Shown: positions 1 to 9,994, counted from the first letter of the stretch. The stretch: 64,000 nt of DNA from Candidatus Poribacteria bacterium (GCA_022826645.1 JAJDUM010000030.1:1-64000); one strand, 5' to 3'. Program-made: numbers and translations. Notes: generated by a model not told the origin, from the sequence alone.

Positions 1-131
1 TAAGTGCCTCAATTACAACTTCTGCCTTAAATTGGGGGGTGAATCTTCTCCGTTTTGCCATCGGATAGCTCCTTTCAAGTAGATTGGCATTGTAACACAA
101 TCTTGGGTTAGAGGGTGGCCCAAATTTCCGA
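1..131 (-). mobile_element. Partial insertion sequence, IS3-like left end and start of orfA
   Basis: MAKRRRFTPQFKAEVVIEAL is typical of an IS3-type OrfA N-terminus. The outer boundary near 115-131 is a guess. Confidence 0.45.
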
Positions 132-361
132 TGGCAGTACAGTTCCGCCCAAATCGCGACGGATTCACCTGCGAGTGCACGGTGACAAATTTCCTTTGCT
201 GTATCCAAATCACCATAACGATCAAGTAAGTCTACTTTCTCACGTTCTAAAGAATTTACAGTCTGATCAATCTCATAACACCGATTGTCAATATAAGATT
301 GTTCTCGATTTATTTTGTCTAAGTATACTTGAATTTCCTGCGATGGGTTTAAGTCATTCAT
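1..361 (-). CDS. Partial, probably chimeric ORF: hypothetical N-terminus reading in frame into a transposase start (MAKRRRFTPQFKAEVVIEAL), truncated by window edge
   Basis: Open frame from ATG at 361 (RBS-like AAAGGA upstream) to the window edge. The ATG at 61 is in the same frame and begins an IS3-family OrfA-like N-terminus. Confidence 0.55.
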   Translation of the reverse strand, partial: MNDLNPSQEIQVYLDKINREQSYIDNRCYEIDQTVNSLEREKVDLLDRYGDLDTAKEICHRALAGESVAIWAELYCHRKFGPPSNPRLCYNANLLERSYPMAKRRRFTPQFKAEVVIEAL

Positions 362-468
362 TTATTTTCCTTTCTTAATTTTTGTTGTAGTTCATAACAA
401 TATCATAACTTTTTCAAAATTGCAAGAAAAAAATATAGGCTTTGTGGAAATCCCAAGCTCATATTTTC

Positions 469-545
469 AATCTCAGAATTGAGATTCTTCTATAACGATA
501 GTGTAAAACATAACAAGATCATCTTTCAATCTCGCATTCGAGATT
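469..545. promoter_or_regulatory. Two 18-bp palindromes AATCTC-N6-GAGATT, 59 bp apart
   Basis: AATCTCAGAATTGAGATT at 469-486 and AATCTCGCATTCGAGATT at 528-545, both upstream of the minus-strand ORF starting at 361. Confidence 0.4.
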
Positions 546-720
546 CTTATTCCCATCGTAACATAAATCGTTCCTGTGATCAAGAGCAGAAGTAGTCATT
601 TTTCCTCGTTCTGGAATACATCACCTCACCCCGGCTCACCACCAGCGTTTCTCGGAAAAGTATGAAATTTCCAAACATCTTTCTACCTCCCTCTTCCAAT
701 CTTCCCTTCTCCTTCCAATC

Positions 721-1693
721 TTAATCCTTTCGATACACCCTGACCATCTTCTCCGCTGTTTCCGCGACCCATTCCCGCAACTCTTTCGGTTCGATCACCT
801 CCGCCTCCTCGCCCCAGCTCATAACCCACCAGCCAACTTCCAGCCAACCCGCGACAGTCGCTTCAAAGCGCAGTCCCCCATCAGCGTGTTCATGTATCTG
901 CTGTGTCGAATGCCACTGCACCTCTCGGATGAGAGGCGCGATGCGTGGGGCAAACGCAATGACGATGTGCGTTTCCGGTCCGAGTCTGAAATCCCAACTC
1001 TTCTCCATGTGCTTCTGCACGGAGAAATCTTCGGGGATCGTATAGGAGAGGTGGCTGGTGAAGAGAGAATGGATACGGTTAATACGGAAGGTGAGAATCT
1101 GATCCGATCTTTCAGTATGCCCAATCACATACCATGCGTGTCTGCGAAATAGGACCGCGTACGGTGCAAGTCGATGCTGCTCCCGCTTTCCACTGCTGAA
1201 AGAATTGTACTGTATGTTGACTTTGCGCCGTTCTCGGATGGCTTCGTATAACTGCTCTTTATGCGGTAGTGTTTCGTCAATTTGGCTAATCTGTTGGTGG
1301 GGAACTTCAATCTGCGGGGCAATCTGGTTTAAGGTGTCGTTTGTCCGTTTCGGTAGATTGGCAGTAATCTTGTGGATCGCACGATTGAGAACCTCCACCG
1401 CCTGCTCCCCCTCCGCTGCCTGATAAAAACGGGCTGCTGTGACAAGCGCGAGTGCCTCCTCAAAGTCAAGGTTAAGGGCAGGGAGGAAAAAGTCCGAGAT
1501 CATCTCATATCCCTGTTTGCCACGCGGAACAATCTCGATTCCCATATCACGCAACAGGGTAATATAACGTTGGATGGTTGCTTTGTCGACCTCAAGGCGC
1601 GTTGCCAACCGAGTCCGTGTCCACCGGCGCGGTTCTTTGTGGATCAGGGAAGCGATTTCGAGGATCCGTGTCATCTGATGTTTTCGGTACATG
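721..1693 (-). CDS. WYL-domain helix-turn-helix transcriptional regulator
   Basis: N-terminal HTH (MYRKHQMTRILEIASLIHKEP..TRTRLATRLEVDKATIQRYITLLRDMGIEI) plus a C-terminal WYL-type domain (YAVLFRRHAWYVIGHTERSDQILTFRINRI). The ORF extends to 1740; the internal ATG at 1693 fits better. Confidence 0.85.
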
Positions 1694-1733
1694 ATAACCT
1701 TTCGATGACCTTTTGGGCGAGGGAGCCTCGGCC

Positions 1734-1982
1734 CTACCAACTACCAAGTTTCTTGACCTTTATTTCAATGCCATCGATCTGTGGGATGGAGTGCCCCATT
1801 TTCAGACCAATTAAAATCCATTCTTCTAGGACTTCTCGTAATTCCTCTCTACAAACTTCCAACGTATCCGCATTCGCCCAAACTCCCTGAAGGTCGGGAA
1901 TACTGCCAAAATAGCCTTCCCCATCGGGTAATATTTCATAGTGTGCTTTACGCATAGCTGCTTGGATATAATTTGTCAGCAT
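1734..1982 (-). CDS. HicB-like antitoxin family protein (orphan)
   Basis: YEILPDGEGYFGSIPDLQGVWANADTLEVCREELREVLEEWI matches the HicB/UPF0150 fold pattern. No hicA is adjacent. Confidence 0.75.
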   Translation of the reverse strand: MLTNYIQAAMRKAHYEILPDGEGYFGSIPDLQGVWANADTLEVCREELREVLEEWILIGLKMGHSIPQIDGIEIKVKKLGSW

Positions 1983-2013
1983 AATTTACCTTTCCTTTCG
2001 ATGCCCATTGGTG

Positions 2014-2889
2014 TTATTTGTTATTTTCTTTGATCGTTTTCTTCGCTTGACTTGCGAGCCGCGCAGCCTGTTTCGCCAAGCGTTTCGCTTCCTCGATCCG
2101 TTTCATCAATGCACGGTTCGTCCAAGAGACACCAGCCAAATACCGAATCTCCCTCCCATCAATCGCCGGAGCGTTCAACGCCTCTGCAGCGACATAAACC
2201 TGCAAACCGCTGGCTGCGGTATGGCGGAGACCCGTATTAACTCCCCGACCATCAACCTCAACACTGAAAGTCAGACTACCTCTGGCAAAGGCGGGGTGGA
2301 AGTCTTTACGAATACCGAGGAACACGCCGTTCAATACCTTGCTCATGCCCATATCCTCTACGAAGCGGTTGTTCCCGAAACCAATATGTCCCGTGAGATG
2401 ATGGATAGTTGGTAGGGTGAACTGTTTGCTAACCACTATAAATGCTGATTTGCGCTCGTAACGCTTGACATCGTTCAGTCCGCTCCCAATACTGTCACCG
2501 ATATTTTCTATCCCGACCGCGATGTTAGGGACAACTCCAGCCTCACGAACCAGAAGCACTTTAAGATTTCCCAACAAAAAATGTTGTTGATTGTGCCGGA
2601 CACTTGTCAAACCGATCTCGACGCGATCGAAAAGCCCAAAATCAAGTTGGAGCGCAACTTCGTCGCGCGGTAATTCGCCTGCGTTGCGAAAGCCGAAGTA
2701 GCTTCCAAGGTTAAATATCCCATGTTCGATAACCTTCCCCGTTGGTATATCTACCAAGCCGCTGTCCCGGCAATACGGGGCAGCCCACAAGCGGGATGAA
2801 CAAAATACAGTAATGCAAAGCAGCGGGATGAGTAGCCGTCGCAGCGTAATCAGAGGCGTGTTATGAATGAAAATCATCAATCTGTCCAA
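2014..2889 (-). CDS. Hypothetical exported protein, YjbH-like/outer-membrane-like
   Basis: N-terminal hydrophobic segment followed by LVDIPTGKVIEHGIFNLGSYFGFRN..EVALQLDFGLFDRVEIGLT. Confidence 0.45.
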   Translation of the reverse strand: MDRLMIFIHNTPLITLRRLLIPLLCITVFCSSRLWAAPYCRDSGLVDIPTGKVIEHGIFNLGSYFGFRNAGELPRDEVALQLDFGLFDRVEIGLTSVRHNQQHFLLGNLKVLLVREAGVVPNIAVGIENIGDSIGSGLNDVKRYERKSAFIVVSKQFTLPTIHHLTGHIGFGNNRFVEDMGMSKVLNGVFLGIRKDFHPAFARGSLTFSVEVDGRGVNTGLRHTAASGLQVYVAAEALNAPAIDGREIRYLAGVSWTNRALMKRIEEAKRLAKQAARLASQAKKTIKENNK

Positions 2890-3079
2890 AGGTTTGAGAC
2901 CGTTTCAAGGAGGGGTTGCACAAAAATTGAGATCATACCATCTCTGAATGGCGATCTCTTACTGTAATGGTAGGAGGTTAACGTGAGGCGGTTATTCCGA
3001 ATCGGTATCTTAGCAACTGAATATAGAAAGAAGGGACCGTATACGAAGATAACAGTCCCTTCCATACTGATTTTGTGAT

Positions 3080-3505
3080 TTAATCGAGGTCCAGCTGGTT
3101 CATAAATGCAACCATCTTTGCTTCTGCCTGCTCGGCAACCTGTTCCAGCGTTTCGGGATCGACCGTTGTCTGCTGAATCCGTTCATCGGTGTTTGTCGCA
3201 AAGCAGAAACCGAGGTTGTGCTTGAGATCGTGCATTGCCTGCTCAATATGAGCACTGACAGGCCCGGCCGGATACATCCACTGCCGCGCTCTGTTCTGTT
3301 TCAGATTGATGTGGCAGTGTCCCGTTCCGCCCTGTTTTTTGGCCTCGCCAAAGCAGTCAAGCCGCAAGATTTCTTGGTCATAGGCGAAGACAGATGCTGC
3401 GGGCCCATACCCAGCACGATCATCCCGCCAGTAGACTTCCAGTCGAACATTGTCTTCCAGCGGATATTCGACCAAATCTCTTCTTCCTTGTTGTTCTGGC
3501 GCCAT
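3080..3505 (-). CDS. Conserved hypothetical protein
   Basis: 141-aa ORF with RBS-like GGGAGA upstream; no family recognised. Confidence 0.55.
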   Translation of the reverse strand: MAPEQQGRRDLVEYPLEDNVRLEVYWRDDRAGYGPAASVFAYDQEILRLDCFGEAKKQGGTGHCHINLKQNRARQWMYPAGPVSAHIEQAMHDLKHNLGFCFATNTDERIQQTTVDPETLEQVAEQAEAKMVAFMNQLDLD

Positions 3506-3760
3506 CGTTCTCCCTTTCGATTGTGGATGGTTTGGTTTGTAAATATCGTTGCAATTCTAAAACCGTAACGAATCAGCGAGATACGACCCTCATCGCCTCT
3601 TAGCCGAATCGGTGCGTCTGTCTCAGATCCGTATTATCAGCATTCTACTACAAAGTATGTGTCAGGTCAAGTCCTATTTTTTCTAGTCTCTATCAGATTT
3701 GATCCAGTCCGTTCTCCTCTCCTGAATCGCCTTGACAGACCTTTTTCAACCAAGTAAAAT

Positions 3761-6172
3761 ATGCAAAGTGCTTTTTTGGCTTTTGCACAATTCCCACCGA
3801 GGCGTATCGAGATCATGTCCACTAACAGATCAGAAGATTGGATTGACAGCTCTTGGATCGAAAACTATCTGACAAATTCAGTCTCAACTCCAGGTCGCTG
3901 GCTCTTTATTCATGATACGTCGCGAATCTTTCCAAGTCTTCATGCGTTGAAACTCTCTGATCGTGAATATACGGTTATCTTTTTTGAGGGAGATCTGCGG
4001 ATACGGCAATGCTTGGAACGCTACAAAGATAATCCGGACGACTTTGCTGCATGTATTGTCTCTCGTCAACCGGATGAGATTAATCTCCAAATTCTTGACT
4101 ACATTGTGCGGAGTCAATCTGTCGAGATGACGCCACAATTGATCCTAGAATTTGCTCAACCGGGATACAACTGGACCCACTCCGTTAATCAGTTATGCAG
4201 TGAGGATTTCTGGACACTTTTTGAACCACTTCAGGCGTACCGTCTGAACTATCCCCGCTCTATGACACCCGCTGAAGCGACGAATCTCCTGCTTTCAACG
4301 CAACTGGATATCGATTTACGAGCCAACCTATCGGTCCGGGAAGCAGTAGAGATATGGCAACAGATGGAGAGAGATATAGATCTAATTGCATGGGGCGAGA
4401 AATATCCTCGGCTGTTTCAGGCGTTGAATCTCAAGGTTCGATCGGCACTGCCATTCATGGACAAGTTGGAAGGGGATGCTGATTTTGTTCATTTCCTCTG
4501 GACCTCGTATTCATTGGCGCAGCATAATAAGGATTACGATCTCTTTCTTCCCGAACTCTTCGGGGACACGATCTGGAAGAAGTATGGCAACACTCCACCG
4601 GAGGAAGTATGGAGAACTTGTCCTCAACTCATCCAGAGCGATCCGGAACGGGTCATGGACCAGATTAGACAAACAGAAATTTGGCTGACCCAAAATCAAG
4701 AGCGGCTCGAACTCTTCCAACGGTGGATAGGGATTGATGCCTCCAATCTTAACAAGACACTGGAGTATGTGAAGAAAGAGACCCTCTTTTGCGTTCCGGT
4801 GCGCGAAGCATTACGCTTACTGGCCACACAGTTCTGCCATCTTCCTGAATCGTTGGATGCGGATGACATAAACGAAATTCTTGAAAACATCCAACGCCGA
4901 CATCTGTTTCAGGCGAATACCGCAAACTACCTACGGATTAAAGATCTGTTCCAAGCATTTACTGATCTGGTTGCGTTGAATCAATTGATCGCAGAGATAG
5001 AACGCAAAAGTTATCCGGCTGATAGGGGTTCGGATAAGACACAAGATCAAGTAGATTTGAAGCCCGAGGAAGTCGGAGAGGTCGCAGACTGGGGATATGC
5101 CCAACGCCTCTCGAAGCTGGAACTGATGGCGGCTGAACTCGATCAACTTAACTTCCAGTGTGATTTTTTGCCGAACCCTGTGATTGGTGAGGCCTTAGGG
5201 CGGGTTGAGGGATTGATAGATAAATATAACACAGACTTTGCCCAACGGATTGGGGATTCCTTCCCCGCGTGGATAGCGTCAAATGAGGATAGGCCGCCTC
5301 TGACAGTTGATTTCTTGGAACTGCTTTTTTTACCCCGTTATCAACAGTATCTCCAAGAAAGATCACGGTCCGCTTACATCTTCATGTTTGATGCGATGCG
5401 GTGGGATACGTGGGAGGCAATCAAACCAAAGGTACTGGGTACATTTCAAGGAAAACTCGCCCTCGACGGTATTTTTCCTTTGGTTTCGATTTTACCTTCG
5501 ATGGCGGATTATAATAAATACGCCATTTTTACGGGAGATCTTCCAAACGGGGATGCTAACAACGGTTGGAAGGATGCGCTGATACCCGCTTTTCAAAAGC
5601 GCGGAATCCATGGCGTCCGATGGATAAGTGACAGCGGAAATAACCAAGCAGAGATACTCACCCTCATTGAAGCGGAAGATGTTCCTGTCAAGGTTTTCAA
5701 TTTTACATTCATCGACCAGAAACTGCAGCAGGCGACGCAAAATCTGTCCACAGTTTATGAGGAGATTAAAATTGACTTTGAACGCCTGGTCCAGCCGTAC
5801 CTTGAGCGGGTACCGAGTGATTCTCTTGTCTTTCTGATTTCTGATCGTGGGTTTATTGAGGCTACGGACGCTCAGGACTTTTCGGAGGCAGGTTTTCAGG
5901 TCCCCTCCGGTGCGGCCCACCATCAACGTTACATCGGCTTATCAAATCCTCCCACGCACGCGGATTTCGGAAATCTTGTCTATTTCAGTGCTGACCAAAT
6001 CGGCTTGCAACCTACCGGGGATACGTCGCATTATGGATTTGCGACAGGGCGTACACAGTTTCTTTCTACAAAACGTTACACGCACGGTGGAGTTTCCATA
6101 CAGGAGATGATTATACCCTGCGCGGTCTTTGTGCCGACAGCGAAGGGGCAGTTGGAAATATTCCCATCATAA
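3761..6172 (+). CDS. PglZ-domain protein (alkaline-phosphatase superfamily)
   Basis: C-terminal half carries PglZ-like motifs: AYIFMFDAMRWDTWEAI, LPSMADYNKYAIFTGD, SDRGFIEA, YTHGGVSIQEMIIPCAVF. Start may be the ATG at 3815. Confidence 0.75.
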   Translation: MQSAFLAFAQFPPRRIEIMSTNRSEDWIDSSWIENYLTNSVSTPGRWLFIHDTSRIFPSLHALKLSDREYTVIFFEGDLRIRQCLERYKDNPDDFAACIVSRQPDEINLQILDYIVRSQSVEMTPQLILEFAQPGYNWTHSVNQLCSEDFWTLFEPLQAYRLNYPRSMTPAEATNLLLSTQLDIDLRANLSVREAVEIWQQMERDIDLIAWGEKYPRLFQALNLKVRSALPFMDKLEGDADFVHFLWTSYSLAQHNKDYDLFLPELFGDTIWKKYGNTPPEEVWRTCPQLIQSDPERVMDQIRQTEIWLTQNQERLELFQRWIGIDASNLNKTLEYVKKETLFCVPVREALRLLATQFCHLPESLDADDINEILENIQRRHLFQANTANYLRIKDLFQAFTDLVALNQLIAEIERKSYPADRGSDKTQDQVDLKPEEVGEVADWGYAQRLSKLELMAAELDQLNFQCDFLPNPVIGEALGRVEGLIDKYNTDFAQRIGDSFPAWIASNEDRPPLTVDFLELLFLPRYQQYLQERSRSAYIFMFDAMRWDTWEAIKPKVLGTFQGKLALDGIFPLVSILPSMADYNKYAIFTGDLPNGDANNGWKDALIPAFQKRGIHGVRWISDSGNNQAEILTLIEAEDVPVKVFNFTFIDQKLQQATQNLSTVYEEIKIDFERLVQPYLERVPSDSLVFLISDRGFIEATDAQDFSEAGFQVPSGAAHHQRYIGLSNPPTHADFGNLVYFSADQIGLQPTGDTSHYGFATGRTQFLSTKRYTHGGVSIQEMIIPCAVFVPTAKGQLEIFPS

Positions 6173-6196
6173 CGAGCACGATACGTTATGGAAGAT

Positions 6197-6315
6197 CGCT
6201 CATGTAAAGAATTAGCGTAACAGAAACCCTAGCGTAGGCGGGGCATCCTGCCCCGCTTCCTTTGTCAAAACCTCAGTTTCTCCGGAATGCTTTGCACTTT
6301 CTTTTTATATGAACC
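6197..6315. repeat. MITE-like family B, copy 1
   Basis: CGCTCATGTAAAG...CTTTTTATATGAACC inverted ends around a GTAGGCGGGGCATCCTGCCCCGC core. Flanks ATGGAAGAT / ATGGAGGAT (8 of 9 match). Confidence 0.65.
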
Positions 6316-6335
6316 ATGGAGGATAGACAACAGAA

Positions 6336-7502
6336 ATGAATATGGATATTTTGAGTATCTGGGCATACGTTTGGGATGTAGTTGATGAGGGTGTCGATTC
6401 AATCATTCCTACCCTCAAGAACGAGATCGGTTTAAACACACTTGCTGTTGCAACGTGCTATCATAGCGTTGATCATCTGCGCGTTCATCGTTTGGAGAAC
6501 AACTTTTATAGCTCACAGGCGGCAATCTATTTTCAACCGGATAGATCACTGTATAAGAATACTCGAATCGAGCCGCCCATATCACCGATCGCTGAAGATA
6601 CAAACCCGCTGCGGGGCATCTCTGATAGCTGCGATCGGCACGGCATGAAACTCTCATCGTGGACGGTGTGCCTTCATAACTCAACGATTGGGCGAAATCA
6701 GCCAGAGGTGGCACAGCGCGATGTCTTCGGCAACCCATGCTGGCACGCGCTCTGTCCTGCGAATGAGGATGTGCGGGAGTATATGCGGGCACTTGTAACG
6801 GACTTAACGACGAACTATAATTTCGCTACTGTCGAATTGGAATCGTGTGATTATCAAGGGGGCCGTCATTACCACGGGCATGAGAAGATTGGTATCCCGC
6901 TCGAAGAGACGGATCGGCTCCTGCTTGGGCTATGCTTCTGCGAAAGCTGCCGCAAATCTGCGGATAAAGAGGGAATTGATGTTACTGCTGTTGCAAACGG
7001 TGTCCGATCTGAGCTTGTAGCCAGTTTTGAGTCCGGAAGTCCAATCGAGATTGGGTTTGACGAATTTTGTGATAAAGTTCCTGAAATCCGGGCGTACCTC
7101 AAAATGCGCGAGTCCGTTGTTAGTTCGCTCATTGCAGACATCAAATCCGTTTCAAACGCCTCGATCTCATCAATGGCGATGGGAGATCGGCGATATTCAG
7201 GGCTCAACACGGAAGAGGTCCGGGATATTGCAGATTGGTTCGAGATCCTGTGCTACACGCCGTCAAGGGAATCCGTTGAAACGTCTGTAAGAAATGCCGC
7301 AGGGTCGATGAACGGAGAGGTGGATCGGGTTTGGATTGGTGTCTGCGCGTATCCGCCGGCAAGCCCAACCGCCGAGACACTCGCCGCAAATGTCAAAGCA
7401 GTCGCAGCGCTCGGTGTCCGTGCTGTATCTTTCTATAACTACGGAATCATGCCCAAGCGTAACCTGCAATGGATTAAGGCTGCGATTGAAGGAATTGGGT
7501 AA
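6336..7502 (+). CDS. Hypothetical protein, probable TIM-barrel glycoside-hydrolase-like
   Basis: 388 aa with RBS. Motifs DRHGMKLSSWTVCLHNS and CPANEDVREYMRALVTDL resemble GH-like TIM barrels. Confidence 0.5.
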   Translation: MNMDILSIWAYVWDVVDEGVDSIIPTLKNEIGLNTLAVATCYHSVDHLRVHRLENNFYSSQAAIYFQPDRSLYKNTRIEPPISPIAEDTNPLRGISDSCDRHGMKLSSWTVCLHNSTIGRNQPEVAQRDVFGNPCWHALCPANEDVREYMRALVTDLTTNYNFATVELESCDYQGGRHYHGHEKIGIPLEETDRLLLGLCFCESCRKSADKEGIDVTAVANGVRSELVASFESGSPIEIGFDEFCDKVPEIRAYLKMRESVVSSLIADIKSVSNASISSMAMGDRRYSGLNTEEVRDIADWFEILCYTPSRESVETSVRNAAGSMNGEVDRVWIGVCAYPPASPTAETLAANVKAVAALGVRAVSFYNYGIMPKRNLQWIKAAIEGIG

Positions 7503-7538
7503 CTATCGTTTTCACACTTTACAGAAGGAGTGTGCCGT

Positions 7539-8288
7539 ATGAGATTTGAGGGAAGAGTTGCGCTGGTAACGGGTGCCAGTCGCGGCATAGGCACGGCAAC
7601 GGCGATTAAACTTGCCAGCGAAGGTGCTGATGTTGCGGTCCATTATGTGAGATCCGCAAATCCAGCAGAGGCGGTTTGCGAGGAGATCCGTGCGCTTCGG
7701 CGACGTGCAGTTGCCGTTCAGGCTGATATTGCCGATCGAGCCGCAGTCGATGAAATGGTGGGGCAGGCTACATCGGTGCTTGGTCCTATCGAGCTGCTTG
7801 TGAATAATGCCGGCGATGTCGGCAACATGGATTTCAATCAACTCACGCCCGAACACTGGGATCGGATTATTGGGATTAATCTGACAGGACCTTTCAACGT
7901 CATCTGGGCGGTCAAGGCGGGGATGGTACAGCAGAAATTTGGACGAATCGTCAATGTTTCGTCGATTGCAGCATTGGCTCCGCGCCCCAATCAGTTCGCC
8001 TATGCAGCGGCAAAAGCGGGTGTCATCTCCTTCACAAAGTCCGCGTGTGATCCTTTAGCCCAACATAACATCCGGATTAACTCACTTGCCCCCGGTGCCA
8101 TTGACACAGATATGATCCATGAGATCTCGCCAGAGATGCTTGAACATCTGCGCTCAACCACGCCATTACAACGTTTGGGGACGCCGGAAGAGATGGCGAA
8201 TGTCATCCTGTTCCTGCTCAGTGAAGATGCCAGCTACATGACCGGTGCGACCGTCATTGCCAGTGGGGGCCGGGTGCTATTCCCGTAA
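7539..8288 (+). CDS. SDR family oxidoreductase (FabG-like)
   Basis: MRFEGRVALVTGASRGIGTATA.., NNAG, YAAAKAGV active site, RINSLAPGAIDTD. Confidence 0.93.
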   Translation: MRFEGRVALVTGASRGIGTATAIKLASEGADVAVHYVRSANPAEAVCEEIRALRRRAVAVQADIADRAAVDEMVGQATSVLGPIELLVNNAGDVGNMDFNQLTPEHWDRIIGINLTGPFNVIWAVKAGMVQQKFGRIVNVSSIAALAPRPNQFAYAAAKAGVISFTKSACDPLAQHNIRINSLAPGAIDTDMIHEISPEMLEHLRSTTPLQRLGTPEEMANVILFLLSEDASYMTGATVIASGGRVLFP

Positions 8289-8365
8289 CACATGGATCTA
8301 CAGTCCCCCTGATAAGTGGTACATCCCGATTTATCGGGGGCGGGATTTAGGGGGTTAGGAGATTT

Positions 8366-8466
8366 ATGATGAATTCTAAAAATAAATAGACACTTTCGCC
8401 CCTAGTAGGTGCGGTTTCCTAACCGCACCGGTTTGGCGTGTCTCATTAATTCTAAGATCCACTATA
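8366..8466. repeat. Inverted-repeat element family C, copy 1
   Basis: TGATGAATTCTAAAAATAAATAGACAC...GTGTCTCATTAATTCTAAGATCCACTATA with core GTAGGTGCGGTTTCCTAACCGCACC. Confidence 0.65.
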
Positions 8467-8487
8467 ATTCTTATATCTACTATAGAT

Positions 8488-9854
8488 ACTAAAGTTTAGA
8501 CAATTTTAAGTGCAAAGAGGCAGAAAAGAGGTTATCCTTTCAGAAATCACCACAATTTTGAAAGGAGCAATTATGAGCCTCATATTCTGCCTCGCAAGTA
8601 TTTTAACCGAATTTCGTCCGTTATTCAATCGTCAAAACTTCACCCTGTTTTGCACATTTATTGTAGGGTTTATCACTGCCCCCCGCAGTGAGACGGTGAC
8701 TGACATTTATCAAGCGGTTCGACCAAGAACCGGTTACCATTCACTGGTGAAGTTCCTCTCCCGTGGCAAGTGGAACGCCGATGGGGTTGCTAAACATCTA
8801 ATTAAGTTACTGCAAGGGTGCTTTGACAATTGGGTCTACGTTTATGATGAGACCCAAGCGATAAAGACATCAGCCAAGCAATTTGGACTTCACTTTTTTA
8901 GAAATCATCGCTACCAAAAGCGCAACATCAATCAATCGAAGTTTCACTCAGGGCATCAATTTGGTGCATTAGGCTTGCTTTGTAGCACGGTGACGGAGAC
9001 GATACTGTTTCCGGTTTGGGTGAATCTGATATGTCCCAAGACAAAGCAGGATAGCAGCAACGCGGTTCTCAAGCGGATATGCACGCACATTCCCCGTGGA
9101 TTGATTATCTTTGACCGGGGGTTCAATCGGCGGAAAGTGTTTGCATGTGTGCTTGAAGCCGGACATCATCTGTTGTGTCGTGCCAAGTCCAATGCGGTCT
9201 TCTACCGATTGGTTGATACGCCCAAGTGTCCCAAACGGGGACGCCCCAAGAAGTATGGCAAACGGCTACACCTGCCATATCTACGGTATGCAACGATCGA
9301 CATTGACAACAAACGGTATGCCATTGCATCGGTAGAAGCACTTACCAAAATGTGTCCACAGCCGGTGCGACTGGTAGTGATGCGAACCCGACCCAAGAAG
9401 GCTAAGTCGTTTCGATACTTCTGTCTCTACACCACTGACTTGAATCTGGAGTTATCTCAGATTGTGCGATATTATCAGAAAAGATGGACCATTGAGACCG
9501 CTTTTCGCGACGCTAAACAACACTTCGGGTTTGACACCTATCGGGTCAAATCGAAGAAAAGCATCAGTCGATGGGTACAACTCAGTTTCATCGCTATTTG
9601 TCTCACTCAATTGGTCTTTGCCATCACTTCTACCACAAGCCGGCCAATACCTGTCGAGCGGGTGTGCAGGGAATTGGGCATTGATTGGTATCGACCCAAG
9701 AAGTTGACACGCGGATTGATGGTGCGGTATCTACGCGCCTTAATGGTCAGGCGATTATTTTCTGCCACAACTTCTCAAAAAAGCAAATCGCCCAATATTC
9801 AACAAACCTTTGACAAAGACGCATGAAACCAAAACAAATTGTCCAAACTACAGT
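8488..9854 (+). mobile_element. Complete insertion sequence (IS4-superfamily DDE transposase) with TIRs and 6-bp target duplication
   Basis: Imperfect TIRs ACTAAAGTTTAGACAATTTT / ACTGTAGTTTGGACAATTTG. ATAGAT directly repeated at 8482-8487 and 9855-9860. Confidence 0.85.
8573..9826 (+). CDS. IS4-superfamily transposase (DDE)
   Basis: YDETQ, FDRGFNRR and YYQKRWTIETAFRDAKQHFGFDTYR motifs. AAAGGAG RBS before ATG 8573 (ORF track starts at 8510). Confidence 0.88.
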   Translation: MSLIFCLASILTEFRPLFNRQNFTLFCTFIVGFITAPRSETVTDIYQAVRPRTGYHSLVKFLSRGKWNADGVAKHLIKLLQGCFDNWVYVYDETQAIKTSAKQFGLHFFRNHRYQKRNINQSKFHSGHQFGALGLLCSTVTETILFPVWVNLICPKTKQDSSNAVLKRICTHIPRGLIIFDRGFNRRKVFACVLEAGHHLLCRAKSNAVFYRLVDTPKCPKRGRPKKYGKRLHLPYLRYATIDIDNKRYAIASVEALTKMCPQPVRLVVMRTRPKKAKSFRYFCLYTTDLNLELSQIVRYYQKRWTIETAFRDAKQHFGFDTYRVKSKKSISRWVQLSFIAICLTQLVFAITSTTSRPIPVERVCRELGIDWYRPKKLTRGLMVRYLRALMVRRLFSATTSQKSKSPNIQQTFDKDA

Positions 9855-9994
9855 ATAGATAGATGGAGTGAAACCCAACAAGACCATCCCCGTAGGTCGG
9901 GCATCTTGCCCGACCCTCCTGCCCGATCCAATACCGGCAGGTAGCCTGTAGGTCGAGATTCATATCTCGGCACGCAAGCGCTAACACGCCCTAG

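Noticed and set aside
115-378. Plus-strand 87-aa ORF
   Set aside because: It is antisense to the continuous minus-strand frame 1-361, which has an RBS and recognisable transposase start; no family resemblance.
3761-6172. BREX defence island
   Set aside because: Only a PglZ-domain gene is present; neighbours are a hypothetical protein and a TIM-barrel-like protein. No BREX core genes seen.
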